Shown here piece after piece: positions 8,287 through 16,817 of a stretch of DNA of 64,000 bases (the stretch's first letter is position 1; every line of letters starts with the position of its first letter). The notes beneath the pieces are model-generated. The model was given only the letters and a program-made list of their open reading frames with translations, was not told where the DNA came from and did no database searches. Both the position numbers and the translations under genes were made by a program. The stretch is taken from the NCBI RefSeq assembly GCF_003097235.1, contig NZ_QEQQ01000007.1, forward strand, positions 124,001 through 188,000, in the 5' to 3' direction. The DNA is from Pseudomonas sp. CC120222-01a (GTDB lineage: Bacteria > Pseudomonadota > Gammaproteobacteria > Pseudomonadales > Pseudomonadaceae).

Positions 8287-8507
8287 GTTTCTGGCTACTA
8301 CAAAAATTCAGATTTTTTCCCTTCCTTGTCCACCCCACGATATTCATTCCCTGGAAAACACGCTTATTCAGGCTGCGGGCTTTGCTCGAGTCAGCCTTGA
8401 TTCAGGTGCAGATGCCCACCGGGCCTCGGACTTTGCACTGAGGCTCAGGTGATGTGCTGACTGGTCTGGCCTCTTCGCGGGCAATAGAGATCAGGGAGAT
8501 TTACACA

Positions 8508-8626
8508 ATGTCCACAGACAACCTCTTCCAAGGTGAAAACCTGACCCACCCACTGTTCTGCGTTGAGCCTGGCATCCCTTGCCAGGATGCCCGCGAGCAG
8601 CCTCGGAACTGATTGGCCGGGGTTGA
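8508..8626 (+). pseudogene. remnant of a DUF3077-type small protein
   Basis: AGGGAG and ATG at 8508 open a 34-codon frame containing LFCVEPGIPCQDAREQ, which resembles the N-terminal half of the small Pseudomonas DUF3077 proteins (LF-x-V-x-PGIPC-x-DA-x-EQ). It stops at 8612. Adding one base near 8600 restores the expected continuation ASELIGRG before another stop, so this looks like a one-base deletion plus truncation. A half REP motif (ggcctcttcgcgggc) lies just upstream at about 8469. The rest of 8287-8705 shows no other gene. Confidence 0.5.
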
Positions 8627-8705
8627 GGGCGCGTCAGGACCGCCAGGTGCATGCGCGTGGAGCTCGATTTATGGCTCACCACTGAATCAAGGCAGACATG
8701 CTGAT

Positions 8706-9959
8706 TCACACCCACAGCACCAGCAACGCAGCCACCAGGGCTGGAGGCATCACCAGCAGGCCCAGGCGCAAGAATTGCCAGGCACTGACATGTTCGCCTT
8801 CGCGACGGATTGCCACCAGCCAGAGCAAGGTCGCCAGTGAACCGGTAATCGACAGGTTCGGCCCCAGGTCTACGCCGATCAGCAGTGCAGCGGTCGCCTG
8901 TTGCGGCAGTTGCACCAGCGAACCCATGGACCCGGCTATCAGCCCCGTGGGCAAGTTGTTCATCAGGTTACTGGCAATGGCGACACCCACACCCGCCACC
9001 CAGCTGGAGGTGACCGGCGAGTCCTCGGCCAGTGTTGCCAACGCTTGGGCAAGACGCACGATCACGCCGGTTTGAGCGACCGCCTCGACCAATACGAACA
9101 AACCCGCCACCAGTGGCAGGACGCCCCAGGCCACATGGCGCAACACCGGCATCGGGCTGCGCCGCTGGCGCAGGTGAACCAGTGCCGTGGTCGCCATACC
9201 GGCGCAGAAGGTCGGCAGGCCCAGTGCCCGGTCCAGTGCCGACGCGCCCAGCAACAAGGCTGCGGTAAAGCCGATGCCCACTGCGCTCAGGCGCGCGCCT
9301 GCGGTCAATGGCTGGGTATCCACGGTCAAGGCCAGCGGCTGGCGGATCTGCCGGCGCTGGGCCAGGCGCAGCGTCAGGTAGGTGAGGGCAATCGCCGCCA
9401 GCGACGGCAGGCTGAACTGCCTCAGCCAGTCCAGCAGCGGTGGCATCTGGCTGCCGAACACTACCAGGTTGGCCGGGTTGGAGATCGGCAACACGAAACT
9501 GGCAGCGTTGGCGATGAAGGCACAGATGAACAGGTACGGTAACGGTTCGGCTCTGGCGGCCTTGCACGCGGCATACACCGCCGGGGTCAACACCACTGCC
9601 GTGGCGTCGTTGGACAGGAACACGGTAACCAGCGTGCCCACCAGAAACACCAGGTCGAACAGCCGTTGCCCGGAGCCCCGCGCATGGTGCACTGCATAAC
9701 GGGCCAGCCAGTCGAACAGGCCTTCCTGACGAGCCAGCTCGGCCAGCACCATCATGCCGATCAGAAACAGGTAGACGTCACTGCCTTTGGCTACGGCGGC
9801 CAGCGCGTTGCCAGGAGTGATCAGCCCCAGACCGGCCAACAGCAATGCGCCGCCCATGGCCCAGACGTATTCGGGGATACGCCAGGGGCGCAGGATTACG
9901 CCGCAGGTGGCCAAGGCGGCCACCGTCCAGATGATCGATGCGTTGTCGCTCAAAGGCAT
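8706..9959 (-). CDS. ArsB/NhaD-superfamily transporter (arsenite-pump-like)
   Basis: A 417-aa polytopic protein with about 11 membrane segments. FLSNDATAVVLTPAVYAA and NPANLVVFG fit the ArsB branch of the ion-transporter superfamily, whose ArsB members expel arsenite or antimonite. The length matches ArsB (about 430). However, no arsR, arsC or arsH is adjacent, so it may serve another anion or act as an orphan pump. No strong RBS is seen at ATG 9959. It stands alone, followed by the diguanylate cyclase on the same strand upstream. Confidence 0.78.
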   Translation of the reverse strand: MPLSDNASIIWTVAALATCGVILRPWRIPEYVWAMGGALLLAGLGLITPGNALAAVAKGSDVYLFLIGMMVLAELARQEGLFDWLARYAVHHARGSGQRLFDLVFLVGTLVTVFLSNDATAVVLTPAVYAACKAARAEPLPYLFICAFIANAASFVLPISNPANLVVFGSQMPPLLDWLRQFSLPSLAAIALTYLTLRLAQRRQIRQPLALTVDTQPLTAGARLSAVGIGFTAALLLGASALDRALGLPTFCAGMATTALVHLRQRRSPMPVLRHVAWGVLPLVAGLFVLVEAVAQTGVIVRLAQALATLAEDSPVTSSWVAGVGVAIASNLMNNLPTGLIAGSMGSLVQLPQQATAALLIGVDLGPNLSITGSLATLLWLVAIRREGEHVSAWQFLRLGLLVMPPALVAALLVLWV

Positions 9960-10110
9960 GCTGGGTCAGTTTCCTGAAGGTGCAGAGGAGGGTGACGGCG
10001 AGGGGCCGGATGGGGCTCGGGCAGCGCCACCAGCCTGACAATGCCAGGGGTGCATGCCGGCTGCCACTGATGCGCGGCGAGCCTGTGGGCCGTTGCCGTC
10101 CGCGTCATTT

Positions 10111-11610
10111 TCAGCCGATATGCAGGCGGTTGCGCCCCGCGTCCTTGGCGACGTACAACGCTTGGTCGGCGCGTGCCAGCAGCGCCTCGTTGTTTTCCAG
10201 GTCGCAGCCTTGGGCACTGGCGACGCCGATGCTCACGGTCACCTGTTCAAAAGGACTGTCAGCGTGGGCAAGAGGTTCCAGGGCCAGGCAATCGAGCATC
10301 GCCTGGGCGACCCTGGCCGCGCCTGCGCAGTCGGTATCCGGCAGGATTGCCGCCAGCTCCTCGCCGCCGTAGCGCGCCAGCAAGTCGGGTGGCCGGCGCG
10401 TGCAGGCCGCCAGGCGCTGGGCCACTTGCTGCAGGCAGGCGTCACCGGCCAGGTGGCCGTGGCTGTCGTTGTAACGTTTGAAGTGGTCGATGTCGATCAT
10501 CAACAGCGCCAGGGGCCTGCCACTACGCCTGGCCCTGCCGAGCTCCTGGGCTAGGGTCTCGTTGAAGCAGCGCCGGTTGGCAAGCCCGGTCAGCGCATCG
10601 TGCATGGCCAGGCGTTCCAGTTGCTGGTTGCTGTCGAGCAGTTGCTGCTGGGTCACCCGCAGTTCACCTTCTGCCAGGCTGCGACGACGCATGGCGCCGA
10701 TCAACAGCCAGCCGATACTGCCAGTCAGCAACAGCAGGCCGCTCACCACCAGCGCCGACAGTTGCGCTTCCAGCTGCCAGGCCGCCAGTGCCTCACGCTT
10801 GCCCAGGGCGACAGTGGTCACCAGAGGAAGCTGGTCGCTCTTGCGAAACGCATACAGGCGTTCGACGCCATCCAGGCTTGACGTGAACGAAGCGGTACCC
10901 ACCGACTTGTCGATCAGGTACTTGGCATAAATGGGCGAGCTGGAAAAGTTGCGCCCCATGTCCTGCTCGCGAAACGGGTAACGCACCAGCAGCGAGCCAT
11001 CGGTGTAGGACAGCCCGATGGCCCCGTCGTGGCCGAGGTCGATCTGGCCGAACAGGCGCAGGAAGTTCTCAACGCCCAAGGTGACGGCCACCACACCGGC
11101 GAATTGCCCGGTGGCGTCGTCGAAGCGGCGGCTGATGGTGATGACCCATTCCTGATTGGCGCGGCTGCGAATAGGCAGCCCTATGAAGGGCTCGCGGGAA
11201 GGGTCGTCGCGGTGGTGGATGAAGTACGCACGGTCGCTGCTGTTGGCACCGGCCGGGATAGGGCGGTTGGACGACATCAACCAGCGCCCGTCCCTGTCGT
11301 ACACGGTGATCCCGCTCAACTGCGGCATCAGCGGTTGCTGCCTGCTGACAAGCTGGGTGAGGCGTTCGATCTGCCGTGGCCCGCTGCCTTCGGTTTCAAG
11401 GCGTTCGACCAGCCCGAGCAGGATCATGGAGCTTTGCCGGACAATCCCCTCGGAGTAGGTGGACAGGGCTTGGGTCAGGTTCAGGCCATGGATGTCGACT
11501 TCTGCAAGGGCGCGTTCGCGGGAAGCCATGACTTTCCAGAGCGTCAGCGAAGCGAGGGAGCAACCAATGACCGATAGCAGCAGAACGACGAGTTGAATGT
11601 CACGCTTCAC
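10111..11610 (-). CDS. diguanylate cyclase with periplasmic Cache-type sensor
   Basis: A 499-aa membrane protein. A first helix lies at about 7-27, followed by a periplasmic region of about 240 residues of dCache/PDC type (ITVYDRDGRWLMSSN, SDRAYFIHHRDDPS, WVITISRRFDD). A second helix is at about 285-305 and the C-terminal GGDEF domain covers about 335-497, with the active-site signature RYGGEELA. It is predicted to make c-di-GMP from two GTP in response to an extracellular signal. The RxxD inhibitory motif is not obvious five residues before GGEEL. The start is GTG at 11610. Confidence 0.9.
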   Translation of the reverse strand: MKRDIQLVVLLLSVIGCSLASLTLWKVMASRERALAEVDIHGLNLTQALSTYSEGIVRQSSMILLGLVERLETEGSGPRQIERLTQLVSRQQPLMPQLSGITVYDRDGRWLMSSNRPIPAGANSSDRAYFIHHRDDPSREPFIGLPIRSRANQEWVITISRRFDDATGQFAGVVAVTLGVENFLRLFGQIDLGHDGAIGLSYTDGSLLVRYPFREQDMGRNFSSSPIYAKYLIDKSVGTASFTSSLDGVERLYAFRKSDQLPLVTTVALGKREALAAWQLEAQLSALVVSGLLLLTGSIGWLLIGAMRRRSLAEGELRVTQQQLLDSNQQLERLAMHDALTGLANRRCFNETLAQELGRARRSGRPLALLMIDIDHFKRYNDSHGHLAGDACLQQVAQRLAACTRRPPDLLARYGGEELAAILPDTDCAGAARVAQAMLDCLALEPLAHADSPFEQVTVSIGVASAQGCDLENNEALLARADQALYVAKDAGRNRLHIG

Positions 11611-11849
11611 GGTGGTACCTGATGGAAATCCGAATTCCGGCGCTGGCGATCAATCGTTGAAAGCCATGGCATATAGCCATTCCTGGCTGCGGGCAAGCAT
11701 ACAAGGCGCTACCTGAAAGCGCAGTAACTACCGTAAAACCGGGCCATGCCGAGCAGGGTGTCGCCATCGGTAAGCATGAGCACTGGTGCCATAGCAACAT
11801 GGCAGATTGAGACTATAGTAACGTCTTAAAAACAGGGACTGTGGGTGCC

Positions 11850-13223
11850 ATGTCTACGATCGATCTGTCGTCCTCGCAAAGTCTTCGCAAACGCGTGTTG
11901 TTGGCTGGGGCGCTGAATATCGGCTCCATCGTCGCTTCCCAGGTCATACGCCTGGGTGGCAACCTGATCATCACCCGCCTGCTGCTGCCGGAAATGTTCG
12001 GCCTCATGGCCATCGCCACCACGGTTTCGGTGTTGCTGCTGTTGCTGTCCGATGTGGGGTTGCGGCAGAACATCATTCAAAGCCCGCGCGGCGACGAGCC
12101 GCTGTTCCTCAATACCATCTGGTCGCTGCAGATCATTCGCGGCCTGGGGCTGTTCGTGGTGATGCAGTTGGTGGCGCTGGCGTCGTGGATTTCCCAGCAC
12201 TTCGAAATGTGGCCGATGCATTCCACCTACGCTGACCCTCAGCTGCCCGGGATATTGGCTGTCACCGGCTTTTTCGCAATCATCTTCGCCTTCCAGTCGA
12301 CCAAGATCGATGTGGCCATCCGCACCTTCCAGCAGAAGAAAGTGGTGCTGGTCGAGCTGGTGTCGCAAATCGCCGGCCTGGTGGTGATGCTGGTGATCGG
12401 TTACCTGTTCCGTTCCATCTGGGCGCTGGTGGCGGCAGGCCTGGTCTCCACCCTGGTCACCACGGTGCTCAGCCACATGATTTTCCCAGGGCACAAAGAC
12501 CGCCCGCAGTGGGACCCGGCAGCCCTGCGCGAGATCGTCAACTACGGCCGCTGGGTGTTTCTGTCGTCCGCCGTCGGCGTGCTGGCCATGCAGGGCGACC
12601 GGATCTGGTTCGGCGGCAGCATGACCGTGGCGCAGCTGGGGGTGTATTCGATTGCCGTGGGCATTCTGGCCGCCTTCCAGCTCAGCCTGCAGCGGCTGGC
12701 CGGGGCCGTGGCCTTGCCGGCCTTCAGCGAGGCGGCCAGGACCGGCGACATGGAGCGCCTGCGCAATCTGTATTTCCGCTTCAGGCTGATCTTCGATGTG
12801 CTGACCCTCTTCACCTGCGGCTTCCTGTTCACCGCAAGCCCGCTGATCATCCATTGGCTGTATGACGCCCGGTACCAGGACGCCGGGCAGATGATGGCGA
12901 TCCTGTCGCTGTCGCTGTTCACCTTGCGCTACGGCCTGACGCAACAGATCTGGATGGCCCTGGGGCTGACCAAGTACATGGCCATGGACAACATCATCCG
13001 AGTGGTGGCGCTGTTCACCCTGATGCCGTTGCTGCTGGCCATCGGCGGGGTGACCTACGCACTGTGGGGGGTGGCCCTGCATACCTTCTTCACGCTGATC
13101 CTGATCTTCAAGGTCAGCCACCAGCTGGGCATGCTGAGTATCAAGCGTGAGCTGGTGGTGCTGCCCGTCATGGTCTTTGGCGCCCTGTGTGGCCAGTTCA
13201 TCAGCCACCTGTTCGCCTTCTGA
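11850..13223 (+). CDS. oligosaccharide flippase-like MOP-superfamily protein
   Basis: A 457-aa protein with about 12 to 14 membrane helices. The opening (GSIVASQVIRLGGNLIITRLLLPEMFGL) is the typical start of Wzx/RfbX-like lipopolysaccharide flippases. ATG 11850 is chosen because AGGGA lies 12 nt upstream; an in-frame GTG at 11841 is too close. It would move a lipid-linked glycan across the inner membrane. It is followed 24 nt later by a GT25 gene, probably in one operon, but no polymerase or other O-antigen gene is near. Confidence 0.85.
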   Translation: MSTIDLSSSQSLRKRVLLAGALNIGSIVASQVIRLGGNLIITRLLLPEMFGLMAIATTVSVLLLLLSDVGLRQNIIQSPRGDEPLFLNTIWSLQIIRGLGLFVVMQLVALASWISQHFEMWPMHSTYADPQLPGILAVTGFFAIIFAFQSTKIDVAIRTFQQKKVVLVELVSQIAGLVVMLVIGYLFRSIWALVAAGLVSTLVTTVLSHMIFPGHKDRPQWDPAALREIVNYGRWVFLSSAVGVLAMQGDRIWFGGSMTVAQLGVYSIAVGILAAFQLSLQRLAGAVALPAFSEAARTGDMERLRNLYFRFRLIFDVLTLFTCGFLFTASPLIIHWLYDARYQDAGQMMAILSLSLFTLRYGLTQQIWMALGLTKYMAMDNIIRVVALFTLMPLLLAIGGVTYALWGVALHTFFTLILIFKVSHQLGMLSIKRELVVLPVMVFGALCGQFISHLFAF

Positions 13224-13247
13224 CCGGCTGTACCAAGGACCTGAACG

Positions 13248-13964
13248 ATGAATGTGATCGACTTTTTTGATCGGACCCGAATCATCAATATCCCGTCCAG
13301 AACGGACCGCCGCGAAGAAACCAAAGCCGAGTTCGCCCGCAACGGCTTCCACATCGATGACCAGAAGATCGGCTTTTTCCCGGCAGTGACGCCTACTGAC
13401 CAAGAGGGCTTCCCCAGCATCGGCGCCCGGGGCTGCTTCATGAGCCACATGCAGATACTGGAAGAAGCCGTGCGCCTGAATGTCGACAACATCCTCATCA
13501 TGGAAGACGACATCCAGTTTTCCCGGCGCATTGGCCCGTTTGGCAAGAAGGCCATCGAGTCCCTGCAAGGCATGGACTGGGACATTGCCTACCTGGGTCA
13601 TTCCTGCGAGGGCAATTCCGATACCCCCGGCTGGGTGCTGGTCGATCGCCCCATCCACCTGTCGCACTTCTATGCGGTGAATGGCAAGAGCGTGGGCAAG
13701 TTGCGGGACTTTCTCGCGCAGATCCTGCAGCGCCCGCCAGGGCACCCCGACGGCGGGCCGATGCACTATGACGCGGCCCTCAATACGCTGATCCACACCG
13801 ACAAGAACATCCAGGCCTACTACTTCACCTGGAACCTCGGTTACCAAAGGCCTTCGCGCACCGACCTGCATGCCTTGTCGATATTCGACCGGTTGGCCAT
13901 GCTGCGGCCGGTGATGGCCCTCTATCGGCGCTTGAAGGCGGAAAAGCTCAGGAGAACCCGATAG
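13248..13964 (+). CDS. glycosyltransferase family 25 protein
   Basis: A 238-aa protein with the GT25 (LPS glycosyltransferase) signatures: INIPSRTDRRE near the start, GARGCFMSHMQIL near residue 65, and the metal-binding acidic run ILIMEDD near residue 85. Family members add galactose or similar sugars to LPS or glycan chains in the cytoplasm. It lies 24 nt after the flippase gene, so the two probably make or export a modified glycan together. Confidence 0.87.
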   Translation: MNVIDFFDRTRIINIPSRTDRREETKAEFARNGFHIDDQKIGFFPAVTPTDQEGFPSIGARGCFMSHMQILEEAVRLNVDNILIMEDDIQFSRRIGPFGKKAIESLQGMDWDIAYLGHSCEGNSDTPGWVLVDRPIHLSHFYAVNGKSVGKLRDFLAQILQRPPGHPDGGPMHYDAALNTLIHTDKNIQAYYFTWNLGYQRPSRTDLHALSIFDRLAMLRPVMALYRRLKAEKLRRTR

Positions 13965-13976
13965 CCCTCAGCGTAT

Positions 13977-15305
13977 TTAACCCAGCGCTGCGGCCTGCTG
14001 AAGGTTCAATGAGCGTGTCTCCGGCGCCAGCAGCCACGACAGCAGCAAGCCGAAGAAGGTGATGCCTGCGGCCACATACATGGTCTGGGCGATGCCGAGT
14101 GTATCCAGCGAAATCGGCACCAGGTAGGTGCCCACCGCCGCGCCAATACGTGAGATCGAAGTGCCCACGCCCACCGCGAATGCGCGGATCTCGGTCGGGA
14201 AGATTTCGTTCGGATAGACCAGCGTCAGCACCTGGGCGCCGCCAATGAACAGCGCGTAGAGGGCGAAGAACAGCAACACCCAGATGCCCGCGCCGTTGTT
14301 GAATGCGCCAAGGCAGAGCAGCGCCAGGCCCGACACGCTGAAGCTGTACAGCAACAGGTTACGACGGCCGAGGGTGTTGATCAGGCGGGTGGCGATGATG
14401 CAGCCGAGCACGAAGAACAAGGTGATCAGCACCGAGCCGATGGCGGCGCTGTCGCCTTTCACGTTCATCGCCGCCAACACCTTGGGCGCGAAGGCGTATA
14501 CGGCGAACAGCGGGATGATGCAGCAAGTCCAGAACACGATGACGAACAGCATGCGCTTGGCATAGCCCGAATAGATCAGGCTCCACACGTTGACCTTGTA
14601 GTTCGGGCTCTCTTCCGGAAGGTTGTTCAGGGAAAAATCATTGCCGTACACGCGTTTGATGATCTGCTCTGCCTCGGCGCCCCGGCCTTTGCCCAGCAGC
14701 CAGCGTGGCGATTCCGGGGTGCCGATACGCACCAGGAACAGCGCCAGGCCGATGCTGGCCGAGCTGGCCAGCACCCAGCGCCAGGCGTCGTCACCGCCGC
14801 TGCGCAGCACCAGTTCACCGACGATGTAGGCCGCCGCTGCGCCGGCGAACCAGAGGATCGTCAACATCGCCAGGCGTGGGCCGCGATACTTCTTTGGCAT
14901 GAACTCCACCAGCAGCGAAGTGGCGACCGGGTACTCGATGCCCACGGCAATGCCGATGACCAGGCGCAAAACAAAGATCGTTTCAGCGGAATCAGCCCAG
15001 AACTGAGCGATGGAGGCAAGCATGAACAGGGTAGGGCCGACAAAGAACAGGCGCTTGCGACCCAGGCGATCGGTCAGCCAACCACCGAGAAAGCCGCCGA
15101 AGAAGATCCCGATCAAGGCCGATGCCGCAATCAGGCCTTCCCAGAAGTTGCTCAGGGACAGCGAAGCGCTGATGTGTGCCAGGGCCACACCGATAATACT
15201 GAGCACATAACCGTCGACGAACGAGCCGCCGCCCGAACGCAGCGTGAGTAGCCGGTGGAAGTTGTTGAGCGGTACATCTTCTACTGAAAGTGTGGGGCGG
15301 GTCAT
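13977..15305 (-). CDS. MFS transporter, sugar-porter-like
   Basis: A 442-aa protein with 12 predicted helices and the motifs DRLGRKR after helix 2 and PESPRWLL before the central loop, both typical of the sugar porter and aromatic-acid/osmolyte H+ symporter families. The start at 15305 (MTRPTLS) has AGGA upstream; the frame extends to 15359 without signal. It sits next to a GlxA-type regulator and a Rieske oxygenase, so it probably imports the oxygenase substrate. The gap 13965-13976 has no room for another gene. Confidence 0.86.
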   Translation of the reverse strand: MTRPTLSVEDVPLNNFHRLLTLRSGGGSFVDGYVLSIIGVALAHISASLSLSNFWEGLIAASALIGIFFGGFLGGWLTDRLGRKRLFFVGPTLFMLASIAQFWADSAETIFVLRLVIGIAVGIEYPVATSLLVEFMPKKYRGPRLAMLTILWFAGAAAAYIVGELVLRSGGDDAWRWVLASSASIGLALFLVRIGTPESPRWLLGKGRGAEAEQIIKRVYGNDFSLNNLPEESPNYKVNVWSLIYSGYAKRMLFVIVFWTCCIIPLFAVYAFAPKVLAAMNVKGDSAAIGSVLITLFFVLGCIIATRLINTLGRRNLLLYSFSVSGLALLCLGAFNNGAGIWVLLFFALYALFIGGAQVLTLVYPNEIFPTEIRAFAVGVGTSISRIGAAVGTYLVPISLDTLGIAQTMYVAAGITFFGLLLSWLLAPETRSLNLQQAAALG

Positions 15306-15448
15306 TTTTATATCCTGATACAAGGCGTTTGAAGTTCGGCAGGGCAACACCGCGAACAATAAATTCCGCGGCGGAACTCTCGCAAAAACATCAGTGGGCG
15401 ATAGTTGTGGTTATTGTTGTTATGCAACGGGGCCTGTCCTTGACCTGA

Positions 15449-16462
15449 TCAGGTTTCATACCTGATTTCTTTCGACGGCGGGTGCCCGAAAAAAGCACTG
15501 TAGGATCGGCTGAAATGCGTGCACGAGACGAAACCGCACGCCAGCGAAACATCGAAGATCGATGCACTGGAGTTTTGTATCAAGCGGCGTGCTTCGGTGA
15601 TTCTGAGTTGGAAATAGTACTTCTGCGGCGTGGTGTTCAGTTGATCCTTGAACAGCCGCTGGACCTGCCGTATCGACAGGCCGACGACCTGGGCAAGCTG
15701 CTCCGGGCACAGCGGCTCTTCGATATTCGCCTCCATCAAGGCGATGACCTCGCGCAGCGCCTTGCTCACCTTGGGTTGCTGCGGCTTCTGCACACTGCGG
15801 TACTTGCTCCGGTCGGCATCCAGCGTGTCCAGTACTGCGTCGGCCAGCTGGGGGCCGGCACCCGATGCGAGCCAGCGCATCATCATCTCGAAAGCGCCAT
15901 TGGGCGTGGCGGATGTCATCCGGTTTCGGTCGAGCACCAGCGGTTCATGGGTCACGTTGGCGTGCGGGGCACGCTCTGCCAGGGCCGTGCGCTGCTCGGC
16001 GTGGATCGCGCAGCGGTAGCCATCCAGCAGGCCTGCGCTGCCCAGGTACCAGGCACCGTTCCACAGCCCGCCAAGGGCGATCGGCAGCCTGGCGATCTGC
16101 TTGAGCAAGGTCGACAACCAGTTCGGTGCGGTCCTGGCAGCACGCAAGCCGCCACAGATGACCATCAGGTCGAGGTCGGACAGGCGAATGTCGGTCAGCG
16201 GCGTGTCAGGCCTGATCGGGATGCCCAGGTCGCTCATGACTTCACGGTGGTCATGGCTGAACGTGTGCACGCGCACCGCGCCCGGCGCCAGCAGGTTGGC
16301 GGTGACCAGCACATCCAGTGCCTGGGTGAAGCACGGTAAAGAGAAGTTCTCGAGCAGGAGAAAGCCGACGCTGGAGGTGTTTCGTTCGACGCGCTCCTGG
16401 GAGATGAAACCCAGATTACGGTCGGCGAAGGTACGGCTGAACGCTCTTGTACTTGTTTTCAT
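15449..16462 (-). CDS. GlxA-family transcriptional regulator (DJ-1/PfpI plus AraC HTH)
   Basis: About 337 aa. The N-terminal domain (residues about 25-190) has the class I glutamine amidotransferase-like fold seen in GbdR/ArgR-type regulators (VGFLLLENFSLPCFTQALDVL, DLMVICGGLRA). The C-terminal AraC double helix-turn-helix (about 240-335) has LAQVVGLSIRQVQRLFKDQL and ACGFVSCTHFSRSYSAFFGHPP. Relatives sense quaternary amines or amino acids. It is divergent from the Rieske oxygenase gene and likely activates it. The start is unsure: ATG 16462 or the upstream in-frame ATG 16504; neither has a strong RBS. Confidence 0.87.
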   Translation of the reverse strand: MKTSTRAFSRTFADRNLGFISQERVERNTSSVGFLLLENFSLPCFTQALDVLVTANLLAPGAVRVHTFSHDHREVMSDLGIPIRPDTPLTDIRLSDLDLMVICGGLRAARTAPNWLSTLLKQIARLPIALGGLWNGAWYLGSAGLLDGYRCAIHAEQRTALAERAPHANVTHEPLVLDRNRMTSATPNGAFEMMMRWLASGAGPQLADAVLDTLDADRSKYRSVQKPQQPKVSKALREVIALMEANIEEPLCPEQLAQVVGLSIRQVQRLFKDQLNTTPQKYYFQLRITEARRLIQNSSASIFDVSLACGFVSCTHFSRSYSAFFGHPPSKEIRYET

Positions 16463-16817
16463 GGCGGCACCCGGTAGCCCAGGCGCAAGGCCTGAGCAAC
16501 TCATTGAATGACGATGCTTTATTGATGGGTAAAGTTGCCATCAGTGTGCGCATTAATATAAAGGCCGAATCAGGCGTTGGTCTAACGACTTTGTCAGGCC
16601 TTTTTCGATAACCCCTTGTTATGGCTGCGTAACATAAGGTCGCGGATGGCTGATTGTCCAGCAGGAATTAAGTGGATTGCTCGCATGAATTTTAGTTATG
16701 CGTAAGGTAATTTTTGTGCCGGTGTAACTTTCTCGGCGCGGTGTACTATGTGAGGCAGTGATTAAAGTTTCACTCATTTGCACCACGACAACGGGCTTTG
16801 GTGTCTGGAGGATAATA
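16463..16817. promoter_or_regulatory. divergent promoter region, GlxA-type regulator / Rieske oxygenase
   Basis: This 355-bp gene-free stretch is AT-richer than its flanks, especially 16540-16760. It should contain the promoters of both divergent genes and the activator sites. A strong GGAGG at about 16808 serves the ATG at 16818. I could not define an operator repeat with confidence. Confidence 0.5.

Noticed and set aside
8228..8452. 74-codon open frame after the tRNA-Gly fragment
   Set aside because: It spans a strong terminator (8264-8286), lacks an RBS and has no conserved-looking composition.
11826..13871. 681-codon open frame opposite the flippase and GT25 genes
   Set aside because: His/Gln/Gly-rich translation with no domain, fully covering two well-supported genes on the other strand.
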